Shown piece by piece: positions 17,510 to 27,048 of a stretch of 49,054 nt of DNA. Positions within the stretch are counted from its first letter, which is position 1. The number at the start of each line of letters is the position of its first letter. Position numbers and translations under genes: made by a program. Where the stretch lies: positions 1 through 49,054 of the forward strand of contig JAJPOQ010000137.1 in NCBI GenBank assembly GCA_021232515.1, read 5' to 3'. The DNA comes from Lentisphaeraceae bacterium. GTDB taxonomy: Bacteria; Verrucomicrobiota; Lentisphaeria; Lentisphaerales; Lentisphaeraceae. The notes beneath the pieces were generated by a model. The model was not told the origin of the DNA. It searched no databases and worked only from the letters and a program-made list of their open reading frames with translations.

Positions 17510-17637
17510 AAAAACTGTTAAGACTTCGAAACCTCTCAGGTTTATGTACGTGAAGTGAGTACATTCACACTTCCTATAATACATACACACACCACACGTG
17601 GGGATGATAGAGTTCGCTTTATCATCCCTTCTTTTTT
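17510..17637 (+). ncRNA. Candidate ~125-nt structured small RNA
   Basis: Between the promoter-like sequence and an intrinsic terminator there are two further inverted repeats: AAACCT/AGGTTT at 17529-17543, and ATGTAC/GTACAT at 17544-17564 (competing with GAAGTG/CACTTC at 17552-17573). An unpaired CA-rich stretch follows, with ACATACACACACC at 17581-17593. This layout of hairpin, open linker, strong terminator and no reading frame is that of a trans-acting small RNA, with the CA stretch as the obvious pairing region. A regulatory leader or simply a long 3' UTR remain possible. Confidence 0.45.
17601..17637 (+). terminator. Intrinsic terminator with UUCG tetraloop
   Basis: A stem from GGGATGATAGAG (17601-17612) to CTTTATCATCCC (17617-17628), with one G-U pair, closes a TTCG loop and is followed by TTCTTTTTT. 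It is a textbook intrinsic terminator. Confidence 0.85.
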
Positions 17638-17901
17638 AATTGAAATTTCAATTAAATTCATCTCTACCTCTAATCCGTATTGATCCAGCCCTCCTAAATA
17701 CTTGACTCTGCACCTTTCTTGAAGTTTGTTAAAAACGATGATTAGAAAAGGCGATTGTCAAAACCAGTGTCTACAGATGTCATAAGTCCGACATTAACCT
17801 TGTAGTAGAAATAAGACTTAGTTTTACAGGCAAGTCATTTTGTTAAGAGTTTATCATTTAGCAAAAATGATTCAGGCAACTTTAAGAAAGAGGATACATA
17901 T

Positions 17902-19233
17902 ATGATTAATCGTAGAGACATGACTAAAGGCTTAGCTGCTATCACCGGTTCAATTGGTATGGCTGGATTGTCAAACACTATAAATGCCGCTAATCAAGAC
18001 ATTCCTCAAGGAACAAGCAAAACGACCAAGCGAGTCATTTTCTTTTTGCAGAATCAAGGTTTTGAACCTGAAACGTGTATTCCAGAAACAATTAAGGAAA
18101 ACTGCCCTCTTTCAAGTATAAAGTTGGCAGAACCCATGGCCGCACTTGAGCCATATAAAGATAAGATGCATGTGATAATGGGACTTCATGGTCGTCACAC
18201 CAGTCCATCCCACAGTGCTTACTTCGGTGCTCTTGGTGGATACCGAGGCGGAATAGGTGTTCCCCCAGCAGCTCCAACAATTGATCATGTAATCAGCCAA
18301 CGTTTACCTCAGACAATCCTCCCACATCTTTGCATAGGTATGGACTCCATAGAAAACATGAAAGCACGTCCTACTCTCGCGACACTATCAGCTACAGGTC
18401 CTGCACAACCTATCTTTATGCACTCTGATCCGAACAAACTTTATCAAATGCTTTTTGGTAGCATCGCTAGTGGTGATGTTTATAAGCGCTACAAAGCTCG
18501 CTCTAAGGTTTTTACCGAGGTCGAAAAACTTGCTGCTCTCAAAGCCAAAGGCTTACCTATGGCTGAAGCAGAACGCTACGCTGGATACATCAATGGTTTT
18601 AAAGACATGAATGGCCTACGTAAAAAACTAGTAAATGTCTCTGAAGAACTCAAAAAAGTCGCACCAAAGTATGATAAGAAATACCCTCACCCTGAATTCG
18701 AAACTGACTGGCACGATCGTCTGTTAGATATAGGTATAGCTGCACTACAAGCAAACCTAACAAATGTACTAACCATAGGTTCAGGACGTGGCGAAATCTT
18801 CGGTTCATGGAAAGGCATCGGTGTTGAAAAAGCTGGCCACAACCTAGGACATATGAAACAAGCTGGCGATGATATTTGGATTAAAATTCGTCAGTACAAT
18901 ACCCAAATGCTGATCAAACTTATGAAGTCACTTGAAGCTATTCCTGAAGGTAATGGCACCATGATGGATAACACTTTTATCGTCTACACTAGTAATAACG
19001 GTGCTAAGCAACATACCAATGGAGACAACTGGTCCTACGTTCTTCTAGGTAATGGTGGTGGTCAATTCAAGACAGGTCAATATACATACATGACTGATAA
19101 ACGCCCATTAAATGACCTTTATACAACATTCCTGCATGGAATAGGAACTCCGGTTGACCGCTTCAATATGAGTAATACAATGGCAGCTAGAAATAATAGT
19201 AAGGTTGGCCCAATTGAAGGGATCCTAGCATAA
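17902..19233 (+). CDS. Tat-exported DUF1552 protein (cassette 2)
   Basis: This 443-residue protein has a twin-arginine-type start (INRRDMTKGLAAITGSIGMA). It matches DUF1552 along its length: VIFFLQNQGFEPETC, the HVIMGLHGRHTSPSHSAYF block equivalent to the THATSNSTF region of cassette 1, PTIDHVISQRLP, IGIAALQANLTNVLTIGSG, GHNLGH (the family's H-x-x-[S/T/G]-H position), and YTSNNGAKQHTNGDNWSYVLL near the end. The histidine motif has Gly where others have Ser or Thr. The gene is preceded by GAAAGAGGA and coupled by a TAATG overlap to the downstream cytochrome gene. Here DUF1552 comes first, the reverse of cassettes 1 and 3. Biochemical function unknown. Confidence 0.86.
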   Translation: MINRRDMTKGLAAITGSIGMAGLSNTINAANQDIPQGTSKTTKRVIFFLQNQGFEPETCIPETIKENCPLSSIKLAEPMAALEPYKDKMHVIMGLHGRHTSPSHSAYFGALGGYRGGIGVPPAAPTIDHVISQRLPQTILPHLCIGMDSIENMKARPTLATLSATGPAQPIFMHSDPNKLYQMLFGSIASGDVYKRYKARSKVFTEVEKLAALKAKGLPMAEAERYAGYINGFKDMNGLRKKLVNVSEELKKVAPKYDKKYPHPEFETDWHDRLLDIGIAALQANLTNVLTIGSGRGEIFGSWKGIGVEKAGHNLGHMKQAGDDIWIKIRQYNTQMLIKLMKSLEAIPEGNGTMMDNTFIVYTSNNGAKQHTNGDNWSYVLLGNGGGQFKTGQYTYMTDKRPLNDLYTTFLHGIGTPVDRFNMSNTMAARNNSKVGPIEGILA

Positions 19234-21650
19234 TGATAAACATTGAAAAATTACTACTCACTGGCATAGGTAGTACTCTCCTGACTCTTTCTACTCAAGC
19301 ATCTGACTTCAGTAAAGAGATTACGCCATTTTTGGAGAAGTATTGTACAGACTGTCATGATGACGATACCCAGAAAGGCGATATAGCTCTACACGATTTA
19401 ACTAAAGTCACTATAGAAAATGCAGATCTTTGGAAAAGTATCTGGGAAGAAGTGGCTCTTAAAGAGATGCCTCCGAGAAAGAAAAAGAAACAGCCAGATC
19501 TCAATACACGTCTTAAGGTTTCAGAATTAATTACTGCTGAACTTTCTAAAGTCATGAAGAAACAAGGTGGTTTTACAGAACATAAACGCCCTATCAAAGG
19601 CAATCACCTCGATCACGATCTATTATTTAATACTAAGCACAACAACCTTGAACCAACGTCGACTCCAGCACGTATTTGGCGTATTCATCCGCAAGAACAT
19701 ATGGTTCGCATAAATGAACTTATATCCAACGAGTCTGAGTTTGATCCAACTAGACCTGGTGTTCGTACTCGGGGTGACCACATTGCCGCAAATATGCAGG
19801 GAGAAATAAAAGTCTACTTTGGTTTAGATCGTTATATCGGCCACTTTGGTGGTACTGCAGCTTATGCCGCCAGCGTCACTGGCTTCCCGGCTATGCTGAG
19901 TGTAGTAAGGGATCATGGTCTTAGGAACTATCCTTTCCTTTATACTGTAAACAGCTCAGAAGCAACTCAGATAATGAGTGTAGCTGAATCAGTCATCCGC
20001 TTTATGGCTTATGGCCCAGAAGGAGAAGACTTTCAGTTTGGCGACAATAAACAGGAAGTTATGGCTGAAATAAAAAAACTAAAGCTAGGTGATATACGTG
20101 GACTACCAACAGGAATTTTTTATAGCAACGAAGTCAAACGACCTCTCACTCCAGTCTATGATCTATTTAGTAAACCTGGTATAGATGACAAGCGCTTAAC
20201 TAAAGCCGTAGATTTCATTTTCGAAATGCTGACTTTAAGACCGCCAACAAAAGAGGAAACTGAAAACTACCTAACTTTGCTAAAAAAATCAGTTAAAGAC
20301 TTAGGCAAAGAAGATGGCATCATCCTTGGTTTAGCGCCCATTTTTCTAGACAGAGATGCCCTCTTTCGTCCTGAATTAGCAAATTATAGTAAGCCTGATA
20401 AATACGGTCGGGTGATGTTGCAGGGACAAGAACTGGCACTCGCAATAAATGGCGCATTCTCATATATTCGCCCAGACAAAAAGCTAAGAGACTCACTAGC
20501 TAAAGGACAGCTAAAAACTCGTAAAGATGTAAAGCGTGAAGTAACGCGGATTTTAAATGATGACAGCATTCGCAAGCCACGTATTTTACAGTTCTTCAAA
20601 GAATACTTCGACTATGAGTTGTCTGCCGGCATTTGTAAAGATGAAAAAGCTCTAGCTAAAGCTGGTGGGGAAAGAGCCACCAAACACTACACCGCAATGA
20701 ATAGTATGATCGCCAATACTGACCGTCTTATTGAATTAATCGTTCACGAAGACAAAAATGTTCTTAAAGAACTTCTTACGACTAATCGAGTTATATATGA
20801 TTCAAAGAATGACGCTTCTTATTTTGCCAATATTGATCAATTGTTAAAACCTGAGAAGTTTAAAGGTAAAAAAGGCGACAGGAAGAAGAATAAGAAAGAA
20901 CAACAAAAAAGAGCAAGTGCTGCTTTAAAAGCTACACTAGAACAAATTTTTTCTAAAGAAAAGAAAAATATCTACGTCCGTAAGCCACAATTTATGTACC
21001 AACCGGATAAGCCAAAGACTTTGGCGACTTTTAAAGATGAGCAACGTGTTGGAATCTTAACTCACCCAAGTTGGTTAGTCTCGCACTCAGATGTTATGGA
21101 CAACCATGCCATACTCCGTGGTCGTTGGATTCGCGAAAGACTTCTTGGCGATGCAGTTCCTGATGTACCAATAACTGTTGACGCTATGTTACCTGATGAA
21201 CCAGACAAAACTCTGCGACATAGAATGCGCGTAACTCGCGAAAATGAATGTTGGCGTTGCCACCAAAAAATGGATCCGCTTGGCCTCCCATTTGAGATGT
21301 TCAATCATGCCGGACTTTTACGAGATAAAGAACATGGTAAACCTGTTGATACTTCAGGCGCTATTCTTTTAAGTGGTGATCCAGAACTAGATGGGCCTGT
21401 CACTGATGCGATTGATATGATCAAAAAACTATCCAAAAGTGAAAAAGTTGAGCAGGTTTTTGTTCGTCATGTATTTCGCTACTGGATGGGACGCAATGAA
21501 AATATAAATGATGCTCCAGTTTTAAAAGCAGCCCATAAAGCCTATAAAGACAATGACGGTAGCATGAAAGCATTATTGATTTCATTACTTACTTCGGATG
21601 CCTTTTTATACCGCAAAGTTGAGCGACCCAAAAGACTGACTCAAAACTAA
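19233..21650 (+). CDS. DUF1592/1588/1585-class cytochrome (cassette 2)
   Basis: This 805-residue protein has a signal peptide ending near STQASD. Haem site one, CTDCH, is at 38-42, with the methionine in LKEMPPRKKKK. Haem site two, CWRCH, is at about 672 in CWRCHQKMDPLGLPFEMFNH (DUF1588). The C-terminal DUF1585-like part ends SDAFLYRKVERPKRLTQN. It departs from cassettes 1 and 3. The DUF1587 block (IRRLTRTEYxN) is replaced by RIWRIHPQEHMVRINELI, no beta-rich insert follows, and a Lys-rich stretch of about 25 residues (about 545-580) separates DUF1592 from DUF1588. It may therefore be a distinct subfamily partnered with its own DUF1552 type. Its distal 3' portion is the closest relative in this window of the pseudogene at 28447-28815. 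Confidence 0.88.
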   Translation: MINIEKLLLTGIGSTLLTLSTQASDFSKEITPFLEKYCTDCHDDDTQKGDIALHDLTKVTIENADLWKSIWEEVALKEMPPRKKKKQPDLNTRLKVSELITAELSKVMKKQGGFTEHKRPIKGNHLDHDLLFNTKHNNLEPTSTPARIWRIHPQEHMVRINELISNESEFDPTRPGVRTRGDHIAANMQGEIKVYFGLDRYIGHFGGTAAYAASVTGFPAMLSVVRDHGLRNYPFLYTVNSSEATQIMSVAESVIRFMAYGPEGEDFQFGDNKQEVMAEIKKLKLGDIRGLPTGIFYSNEVKRPLTPVYDLFSKPGIDDKRLTKAVDFIFEMLTLRPPTKEETENYLTLLKKSVKDLGKEDGIILGLAPIFLDRDALFRPELANYSKPDKYGRVMLQGQELALAINGAFSYIRPDKKLRDSLAKGQLKTRKDVKREVTRILNDDSIRKPRILQFFKEYFDYELSAGICKDEKALAKAGGERATKHYTAMNSMIANTDRLIELIVHEDKNVLKELLTTNRVIYDSKNDASYFANIDQLLKPEKFKGKKGDRKKNKKEQQKRASAALKATLEQIFSKEKKNIYVRKPQFMYQPDKPKTLATFKDEQRVGILTHPSWLVSHSDVMDNHAILRGRWIRERLLGDAVPDVPITVDAMLPDEPDKTLRHRMRVTRENECWRCHQKMDPLGLPFEMFNHAGLLRDKEHGKPVDTSGAILLSGDPELDGPVTDAIDMIKKLSKSEKVEQVFVRHVFRYWMGRNENINDAPVLKAAHKAYKDNDGSMKALLISLLTSDAFLYRKVERPKRLTQN

Positions 21651-21976
21651 ACTAATCCATGGCCATTTGACTATGTTAAATGGCCTGCAGCTGCAAGTAG
21701 GTCTAAAACAAAGCCTTCAATTCAGTGGTTCAAATGCACCAACTTATCCTACCCAAAAAGCAAAGATTAAAATTGACTAAATAGGCTCAGATAAACCTAC
21801 AATCCATCTAGTTCTGTTCATCCGCTATCTCCTTCCTATTTATCATGAAACTGAAGTCGCGTCAGGTGAATATTTTAGTAAATATATTTAAAGTCAGGAG
21901 AGATTTTGCGGTGACAAGACAAATAGATTAGAATGAATGTCTAAACTATTGACTCACAAGAGTAATTGGGGGAACT
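21651..21976. other. Intergenic region before ECF sigma gene
   Basis: These 326 bases hold a terminator-like hairpin at 21661-21685 and otherwise no recognisable gene. The promoter of the ECF sigma/FecR operon should lie in its second half; no boxes can be assigned with confidence. Confidence 0.5.
21661..21685 (+). terminator. Hairpin after cassette 2
   Basis: GGCCATTTGA pairs with TTAAATGGCC (one G-U pair) across a 5-base loop, 10 bases after the stop codon at 21650. It lacks a following U-tract. Confidence 0.55.
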
Positions 21977-22537
21977 ATGAAAGATGAAGAGTTAAACACA
22001 ACGCTCAGTAAAGTGCTGCAAGGTGACATCGATGCCTACTGGTACATTGTTGACAAGCACAAGCTTTTAGTCTCCTCCTACATAGCCACGATACTCTTCA
22101 ATAAAAGTGATGTAGATGACCTTACCCAAGAAGTTTTCATCACAGCTTTCAATAAACTTAAAGACTTTGATCAAAGCCGTACATTCACCAGTTGGCTCGT
22201 TGGTATAGCACGTTTTAAAATGACCAACTATATGCGTTCAAAGAAGCGCCAATCTAACTTAGTAGATAAGTTTAGAGAAAAAGTTATCGAGCTCATTTCT
22301 CCAGAACTCGAAAGTAAAATGGCAAATGACAAAGATGAGAATATTAAAATACTTCTTCAGTGTATTTCCAAACTTCCACAAAATATGAAGTTGGTAGTCA
22401 AATCAAACTTAAATGGCAACAAGGCTCAAGACCTAGCACATGAAATGAACTCTACCTGTTCTGCCATTTACAATCTGCAGTACAAAGCAAACGGCCTACT
22501 CCGTACTTGCGTACAAAGGGAATTAAATAATGAATGA
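21977..22537 (+). CDS. ECF RNA polymerase sigma factor
   Basis: This 186-residue protein has region 2 (LFNKSDVDDLTQEVFITAFNKLKDFDQ, then FTSWLVGIARFKMTNYMRSKKR) and region 4 (CISKLPQNMKLVVKSNLNGNKAQDLAHEM, then AIYNLQYKANGLLRTC). The start is supported by GGGGGA 5 bases upstream. It overlaps the next gene, a FecR-LamG protein, by 8 bases, the usual layout for an ECF sigma factor with its cell-surface regulator. It follows cassette 2 on the same strand but is separated by a hairpin and 326 bases, so it is probably transcribed on its own. Confidence 0.9.
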   Translation: MKDEELNTTLSKVLQGDIDAYWYIVDKHKLLVSSYIATILFNKSDVDDLTQEVFITAFNKLKDFDQSRTFTSWLVGIARFKMTNYMRSKKRQSNLVDKFREKVIELISPELESKMANDKDENIKILLQCISKLPQNMKLVVKSNLNGNKAQDLAHEMNSTCSAIYNLQYKANGLLRTCVQRELNNE

Positions 22538-24230
22538 CAATGACGACCTAAGACTCTTACTCGAGATCTGGCTTTCAGAAACTGAGAATGACGAGATGGA
22601 GCGCCTTTTAGAAAGGTTGAAAGTTGATGACGCTTTCCGTTCACTATTTATCGATGAAGTCATAATGATGGGAAAAATAAAAGTTGTAAACTCTTCGGAA
22701 CCGAAGTTTTCATATCTTCAAGAAATACTCGATTCCCATCCTAGTTCAAATGATGACAAAGACTATCAAGACCAGGTAATTGCCAGTTTAAAGAAACAAC
22801 AAAAAGATAAGAAGGTCATCAAGTTTTTCCTAGCGATTGCAGCCATAGTCGCCTTTTCATTTCTTTTACCAAAATCAATCACTACCAACACTTCAAAGAA
22901 AACTGCCGCTAAACAAGTTACAAAAGAGGATATCAAACCAACATTTGCTTACATAAGCAGTCAAAAAGATGCTAGTTGGAAAAGCCCAAACAGGAATCTA
23001 CAAAAGAATATTTTTAAAGAAAAAATACACCTCTTGAGCGGCAGTGCCCGTATCGATTTCGACTATGGTGCAAGTCTCATCATTTCAGGAGAAACTATAA
23101 TTGATGTCAGGGAAGCTGGAGAGATTTTTCTCGAAAAAGGAAATATAAACTGTGAAGTAAGTGAGCTTGGTCACGGGTTTAGAATACTTACAGAAGATTC
23201 TGAAATAACGGATCTAGGTACAGCCTTTCAAGTGGAAGCTGGAGAGACTACTAAAGTTCATGTACTAGATGGCGAAATCGAGATAAAACCAAAAGACTCT
23301 CAGGAACTCAAAAAGTTTTACGAGAAGCAGGCTGTCACCGTAGCAAAAAGTGGATTTCAAGATCTTGTTTATTCTCCAGACGTAACTCAGACGGTTGAGA
23401 ACTTTGAGATCTCTCAAGAAGAAAATAGAGAGCAAAAACTTAAGGTTTGGCGAACTACCAACACCTCTTTAAATAGAGATCCAGATACCCTCTTCCACCT
23501 AGTCAAAAGTAAAAGGCCTGTCAGAAACTCAAGAAGAGATGTAAAAGGAAATGGCGTCAAGGCTTTCCATGTTATCGGTTGCTCAAATGGCCGTGGCCGA
23601 TGGAACGAAAATGGTTCCCTTGACTACACCAAAAAATATGATCGTACTATGGCTAGGCTACAAAGTGAAGATCAAAAAAACCTAACCTTGAGTTCTTGGG
23701 TAAAAGTCGACAAACTTAAACTTGGCGAAACTGCTATAGCATGTTTTGAGGTTTCAGGTCGTTGGATTAAAAATGTCAGAAATACGAATCAGAAAATTCA
23801 AAACTTTAAGCCAGATGCATTCCATTGTTTAAGATGGCATATCGGTGGCAAAGGACATTTAAAGCTGCACATCGCTTATTATGGCGATGTCCACAAGGCT
23901 GGTTCTCTTAAGAACTTTCAATACACTTCACCCAGTGTATTCGATGAAAAAATAGAAGGGGAATGGATTTTTTTATCGGCCTCTATTGATTCAAATAAAA
24001 GAGTAATCAAGCACTATATGAATGGTACCTTAGTCGCCGAACTACCATATAAAGCCGACCATTATTTCAATCTAGAATTCCTTGAACTCGGTAACCTTTC
24101 TCACCCCAATAAAGAAGCTAAAGTACCAGACTTCAGATTGCGTGGTAGTATCGACCAAATGCTCGTGAGCAAAAGAGTATATACAGACTCTGAGATCGCC
24201 GACCTCTATCATAAGAGCAAACCTGAGTAA
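22530..24230 (+). CDS. FecR-LamG membrane regulator
   Basis: This 566-residue protein has four parts. A cytoplasmic part of about 95 residues opens with NDDLRLLLEIWLSETENDEM. One membrane helix spans about 97-115 (VIKFFLAIAAIVAFSFLLP). A FecR domain spans about 150-260 (RIDFDYGASLIISGE, LEKGNINCEVSE, LGTAFQVEAGE, VLDGEIEIK). A concanavalin-like LamG domain spans about 370-560 (LSSWVKVDKLKLGETAIACF, GEWIFLSASIDSN, LRGSIDQMLVSKRVYTDSEI). LamG domains bind glycans, so the protein could sense a polysaccharide outside the membrane and release the overlapping sigma factor. That mechanism is inferred from the domain order and the 8-base overlap. Confidence 0.86.
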   Translation: MNDNDDLRLLLEIWLSETENDEMERLLERLKVDDAFRSLFIDEVIMMGKIKVVNSSEPKFSYLQEILDSHPSSNDDKDYQDQVIASLKKQQKDKKVIKFFLAIAAIVAFSFLLPKSITTNTSKKTAAKQVTKEDIKPTFAYISSQKDASWKSPNRNLQKNIFKEKIHLLSGSARIDFDYGASLIISGETIIDVREAGEIFLEKGNINCEVSELGHGFRILTEDSEITDLGTAFQVEAGETTKVHVLDGEIEIKPKDSQELKKFYEKQAVTVAKSGFQDLVYSPDVTQTVENFEISQEENREQKLKVWRTTNTSLNRDPDTLFHLVKSKRPVRNSRRDVKGNGVKAFHVIGCSNGRGRWNENGSLDYTKKYDRTMARLQSEDQKNLTLSSWVKVDKLKLGETAIACFEVSGRWIKNVRNTNQKIQNFKPDAFHCLRWHIGGKGHLKLHIAYYGDVHKAGSLKNFQYTSPSVFDEKIEGEWIFLSASIDSNKRVIKHYMNGTLVAELPYKADHYFNLEFLELGNLSHPNKEAKVPDFRLRGSIDQMLVSKRVYTDSEIADLYHKSKPE

Positions 24231-24342
24231 ATTAGGCCTTATGCAAGTAACGCCGTATTTATCATATTTATTGATAAGATCCTAACAAAGAAATCATAAA
24301 TACTAGAACAACTACACACATGAACCAAAAAAGGATGTGTTT

Positions 24343-24975
24343 ATGTGTGTTACAAAATCTAAGCTATTTACTCTTGTTGAGTTACTGGTCGTTATTGCTA
24401 TAATCGGCATTCTCCTGTCTCTCCTACTTCCATCACTAAGTAAAGCTAGAGAAGTATCGAAAAGCACACTTTGCAAAAGCAACCTCAAACAATTAGCCCT
24501 AGCACAAAATCTTTATATTAACGATAATAATGGCTGGATTTGTCCACAGTCGCTAAACAGTGAGCCCGCTGCATCTAAAATTCTCTATCCACATTATCTC
24601 GATTCATCACAAGTCTGGCAGTGTGTAAGTGACGATGTTCTCCGCATGAACAATGCAGAAAAGAAATCTTATACTTGGAATAGAGGTACTGGCATGCACT
24701 CCAAAGATGGCATTAGTTATCCAAATGAAGCTGTTGCTCAATTAGGCAATATAAATCCTATGACATTGCTCTTTATCGAAAAATGGAGAAGTGCTAACCG
24801 CTTAGAATTCTCTGGCGGTAGTGATGAGTTATTCCCTACCTGGGTCAGTAATCAATCTCCTTTAGCACAAAGCTGGCACCTAGGAAGGCCCAACTTTGTA
24901 TTTGTCGACTCACATGTTGAGAGTCGACCTTATAACGGTTTGCTCAAAGCCGACTTCACAACAGAAAAAGATTAA
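24343..24975 (+). CDS. Prepilin-like protein
   Basis: This protein of 210 residues has a leader MCVTKSK followed by [20 protein letters not shown], with Glu5 present, so it has a prepilin-type signal. The body has the [12 protein letters not shown] segment common in this family. The C-terminal motif reads [12 protein letters not shown], that is H-X9-DS rather than H-X9-DG. I prefer the ATG at 24343 because AAAAGG lies 8 bases before it; the frame is open back to a GTG at 24337, which is too close. The spacer reads ATGTGTTT, as in the pseudopilin at 6593. It follows the FecR-LamG gene by about 110 bases. Confidence 0.85.
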   Translation: MCVTKSKLFTLVELLVVIAIIGILLSLLLPSLSKAREVSKSTLCKSNLKQLALAQNLYINDNNGWICPQSLNSEPAASKILYPHYLDSSQVWQCVSDDVLRMNNAEKKSYTWNRGTGMHSKDGISYPNEAVAQLGNINPMTLLFIEKWRSANRLEFSGGSDELFPTWVSNQSPLAQSWHLGRPNFVFVDSHVESRPYNGLLKADFTTEKD

Positions 24976-25151
24976 AAAAAGAAAATATTTAGAGAGAACT
25001 CTATTTTTGCGGACAATTAATCATCAAATAAACTAATCGTAAGATTGAAAACTGTGTGGAAAAAGATTTGAACGGTGTGAGTGAAAGTTACGTGAAAATC
25101 AATCAGTTTTAATCTGTGTATATGAAGAACATTTATACAGGAATATTTTAT

Positions 25152-27044
25152 ATGAAACTAAAGTGTCTTATCTTGTTCATAGCGCTTACTATACAAAGCG
25201 GTACGTATGCAGACTCTAAAACCATCAAGCAGATGGCCAGAGAAATTGACATCATTGTCTCCCAAAAACTAAAGTCCATCAAACAGCCTTTTCGCAAAAG
25301 TATAGATGATTATACTTTCTGCCGAAGAGTCTACCTAAACCTTGCTGGTCGTATACCCACTTTAAATGAACTAAAGAGTTTCATAGCTAAGACTGACAAG
25401 AACAAACGCTCTGTTCTCATATCCTCACTTCTGAAGTCAAAAGCCTATAATAGCAACATGTACAATTATTGGGCCGACCTACTAAGAGTTAAAGATATAG
25501 GTGACAAACTTCACGATGCAGGGAATTACTCTCAAGCCATAAAAGAAGAGATTCGAAATAATACGCCATATGATGAGTTTGTTCGTAAGTTCGTCGGTGC
25601 TACAGGAGATATATATAAACCCGGAAACGGTCACGCTGGCTTTGTGGCCCGAGAAACTATGCAGCTCGATAGATTGGCAAATACGGTCAAAAGCTTTCTC
25701 GGTGTAAGTGTTGAGTGTGCTCAGTGTCACGATCACCCTTTTGATGAGTGGACACAAAAGCAGTTTTTTGAGTTAGCTGCATTTACTTCAGAGGTAAAAC
25801 TAAAGGTTGACCCTCCAACAGACAAAGAAAGAAAGATTTACGACAAACCAAGGAAAGCTCTTAAACAGCTAAACTTTGATAAATGGATTGTCTTTCGTGA
25901 ATCTCTAAGGATGAAATATGCGAGCGTCTATGGGAACGGTACTGGTTATATACGCCTTCCCCATGACTACCAGTACGACGACGCTAAGCCTCATGAAGTC
26001 ATGCAAGCAAAAGTTATGTTTGGCGCTATGCCCCAAATAGGTTTTAAGACATCTAAACCAGCTCCATCTAAAAATAAGATCACTAAAAAGCAACTCAACA
26101 AAAGCTTAGGCCCACAAATAAATGCCAAGAGTAGTCTTGCAAGTTGGATTACCTCAAAACAGAATCCCATGTTTACCAAAGCTAGTGTTAATCGACTTTG
26201 GAAGTGGATTATGGGTACTGAGCTTGTTGGCCCTGTCGCTGATCTTGAAGTTGGTGCAACGGGCAAACACCCTGAGCTGACAAATAAACTTGTCGAAATA
26301 TTCCACAGTGTGAAGTTCGATACTCAAAAATTCTTTGAAGTGTTACTAAACACCCAAACTTATCAAAGAAGAGCTTTGCCACTAACAGTAAAACGACCCA
26401 AGTACCTACTAGATGGACCCGTTGTAAGAAGACTTTCTGCTGAATGGACTTGGGACTCTATGCTAAGCCTTAAAAAGTCAAATCCTGATCAGTATGTGCC
26501 AACGAAGTTTCACTATGACGGTTACACTCACTTTTATGAGAAATCCCAAAAGTGGACAGTGAATGACTTTGTTAAATATGCCAAGACTAGTGGTCATACA
26601 AGAACCCGCTTTTATCGCGCTATGCATAAAGAAGCTGATAAAAGAAATCCGCCACTCAATATAAATGAAACACGTGCATCTGAGTATCGTTATGTAGGCA
26701 AGCGTCTGAATACAAAATATAGAGAAATTGCTAGCTTATTCGGAGCTTCAACCAGAGAAGTAATAGATGGCTCAAATACAGAGCCAAACATTCCACAAAT
26801 ACTCTATATGATCAATGGTAAACCCGAACTAGAACTTCTGCGCGGCGAATCATATTTAAACCAAAATATCAACAAAGAAAAAAGCTTATACGATAAAGCA
26901 AATACAGCATGGCTTTCCATACTTGGTCGACCAATCAGCTTAAGCGAAAAAAGCTTTGTTTCAAAATCAATAAAAACTCCAGATGACCTAACAGACATGA
27001 TGTGGGTCTTGTTAAACTCAAATGAATTTCGATTTGTGAGGTAG
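25152..27044 (+). CDS. DUF1549-DUF1553 cytochrome-like protein (cassette 4)
   Basis: The mature reading begins with the signal peptide MKLKCLILFIALTIQSGTYA at 25152, preceded by AGGAA 8 bases upstream. The frame is open to a GTG at 25116, but the extra 12 residues do not fit a signal peptide. The protein is about 630 residues. DUF1549 (PSCyt2) covers about 25-215 with a haem site CAQCH at 189 in CAQCHDHPFDEWTQKQFF. DUF1553 (PSD1) covers about 330-620 (FTKASVNRLWKWIMGTELVG, KHPELTNKLVEIFHS, LNTQTYQRR, RRLSAEWTWDSML). It lacks the N-terminal PSCyt1 haem domain present in the homologue at 40274, so it is a single-haem-site version. The DUF1501 gene starts 4 bases after it. Confidence 0.88.
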   Translation: MKLKCLILFIALTIQSGTYADSKTIKQMAREIDIIVSQKLKSIKQPFRKSIDDYTFCRRVYLNLAGRIPTLNELKSFIAKTDKNKRSVLISSLLKSKAYNSNMYNYWADLLRVKDIGDKLHDAGNYSQAIKEEIRNNTPYDEFVRKFVGATGDIYKPGNGHAGFVARETMQLDRLANTVKSFLGVSVECAQCHDHPFDEWTQKQFFELAAFTSEVKLKVDPPTDKERKIYDKPRKALKQLNFDKWIVFRESLRMKYASVYGNGTGYIRLPHDYQYDDAKPHEVMQAKVMFGAMPQIGFKTSKPAPSKNKITKKQLNKSLGPQINAKSSLASWITSKQNPMFTKASVNRLWKWIMGTELVGPVADLEVGATGKHPELTNKLVEIFHSVKFDTQKFFEVLLNTQTYQRRALPLTVKRPKYLLDGPVVRRLSAEWTWDSMLSLKKSNPDQYVPTKFHYDGYTHFYEKSQKWTVNDFVKYAKTSGHTRTRFYRAMHKEADKRNPPLNINETRASEYRYVGKRLNTKYREIASLFGASTREVIDGSNTEPNIPQILYMINGKPELELLRGESYLNQNINKEKSLYDKANTAWLSILGRPISLSEKSFVSKSIKTPDDLTDMMWVLLNSNEFRFVR

Positions 27045-27048
27045 TGCG

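Larger units (their letters stand above)
17363..17901. other. 539-base non-coding interval with two divergent terminator elements
   Basis: No protein gene is seen here. The interval holds a minus-strand element (hairpin 17429-17446, CA-rich linker, terminator 17408-17383), a plus-strand candidate RNA (about 17510-17637) with a promoter-like sequence at 17474-17502, and about 260 featureless bases before the DUF1552 gene at 17902 that presumably carry its promoter. Confidence 0.6.

Noticed and set aside
17575..17593. TATAAT before ACATACACACACC read as a promoter for a ~45-nt RNA
   Set aside because: Copy C has TATTAT, but copy D has no such box and directly follows a gene, so a conserved promoter is not supported. 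A 3'-end or linker role fits all copies better.
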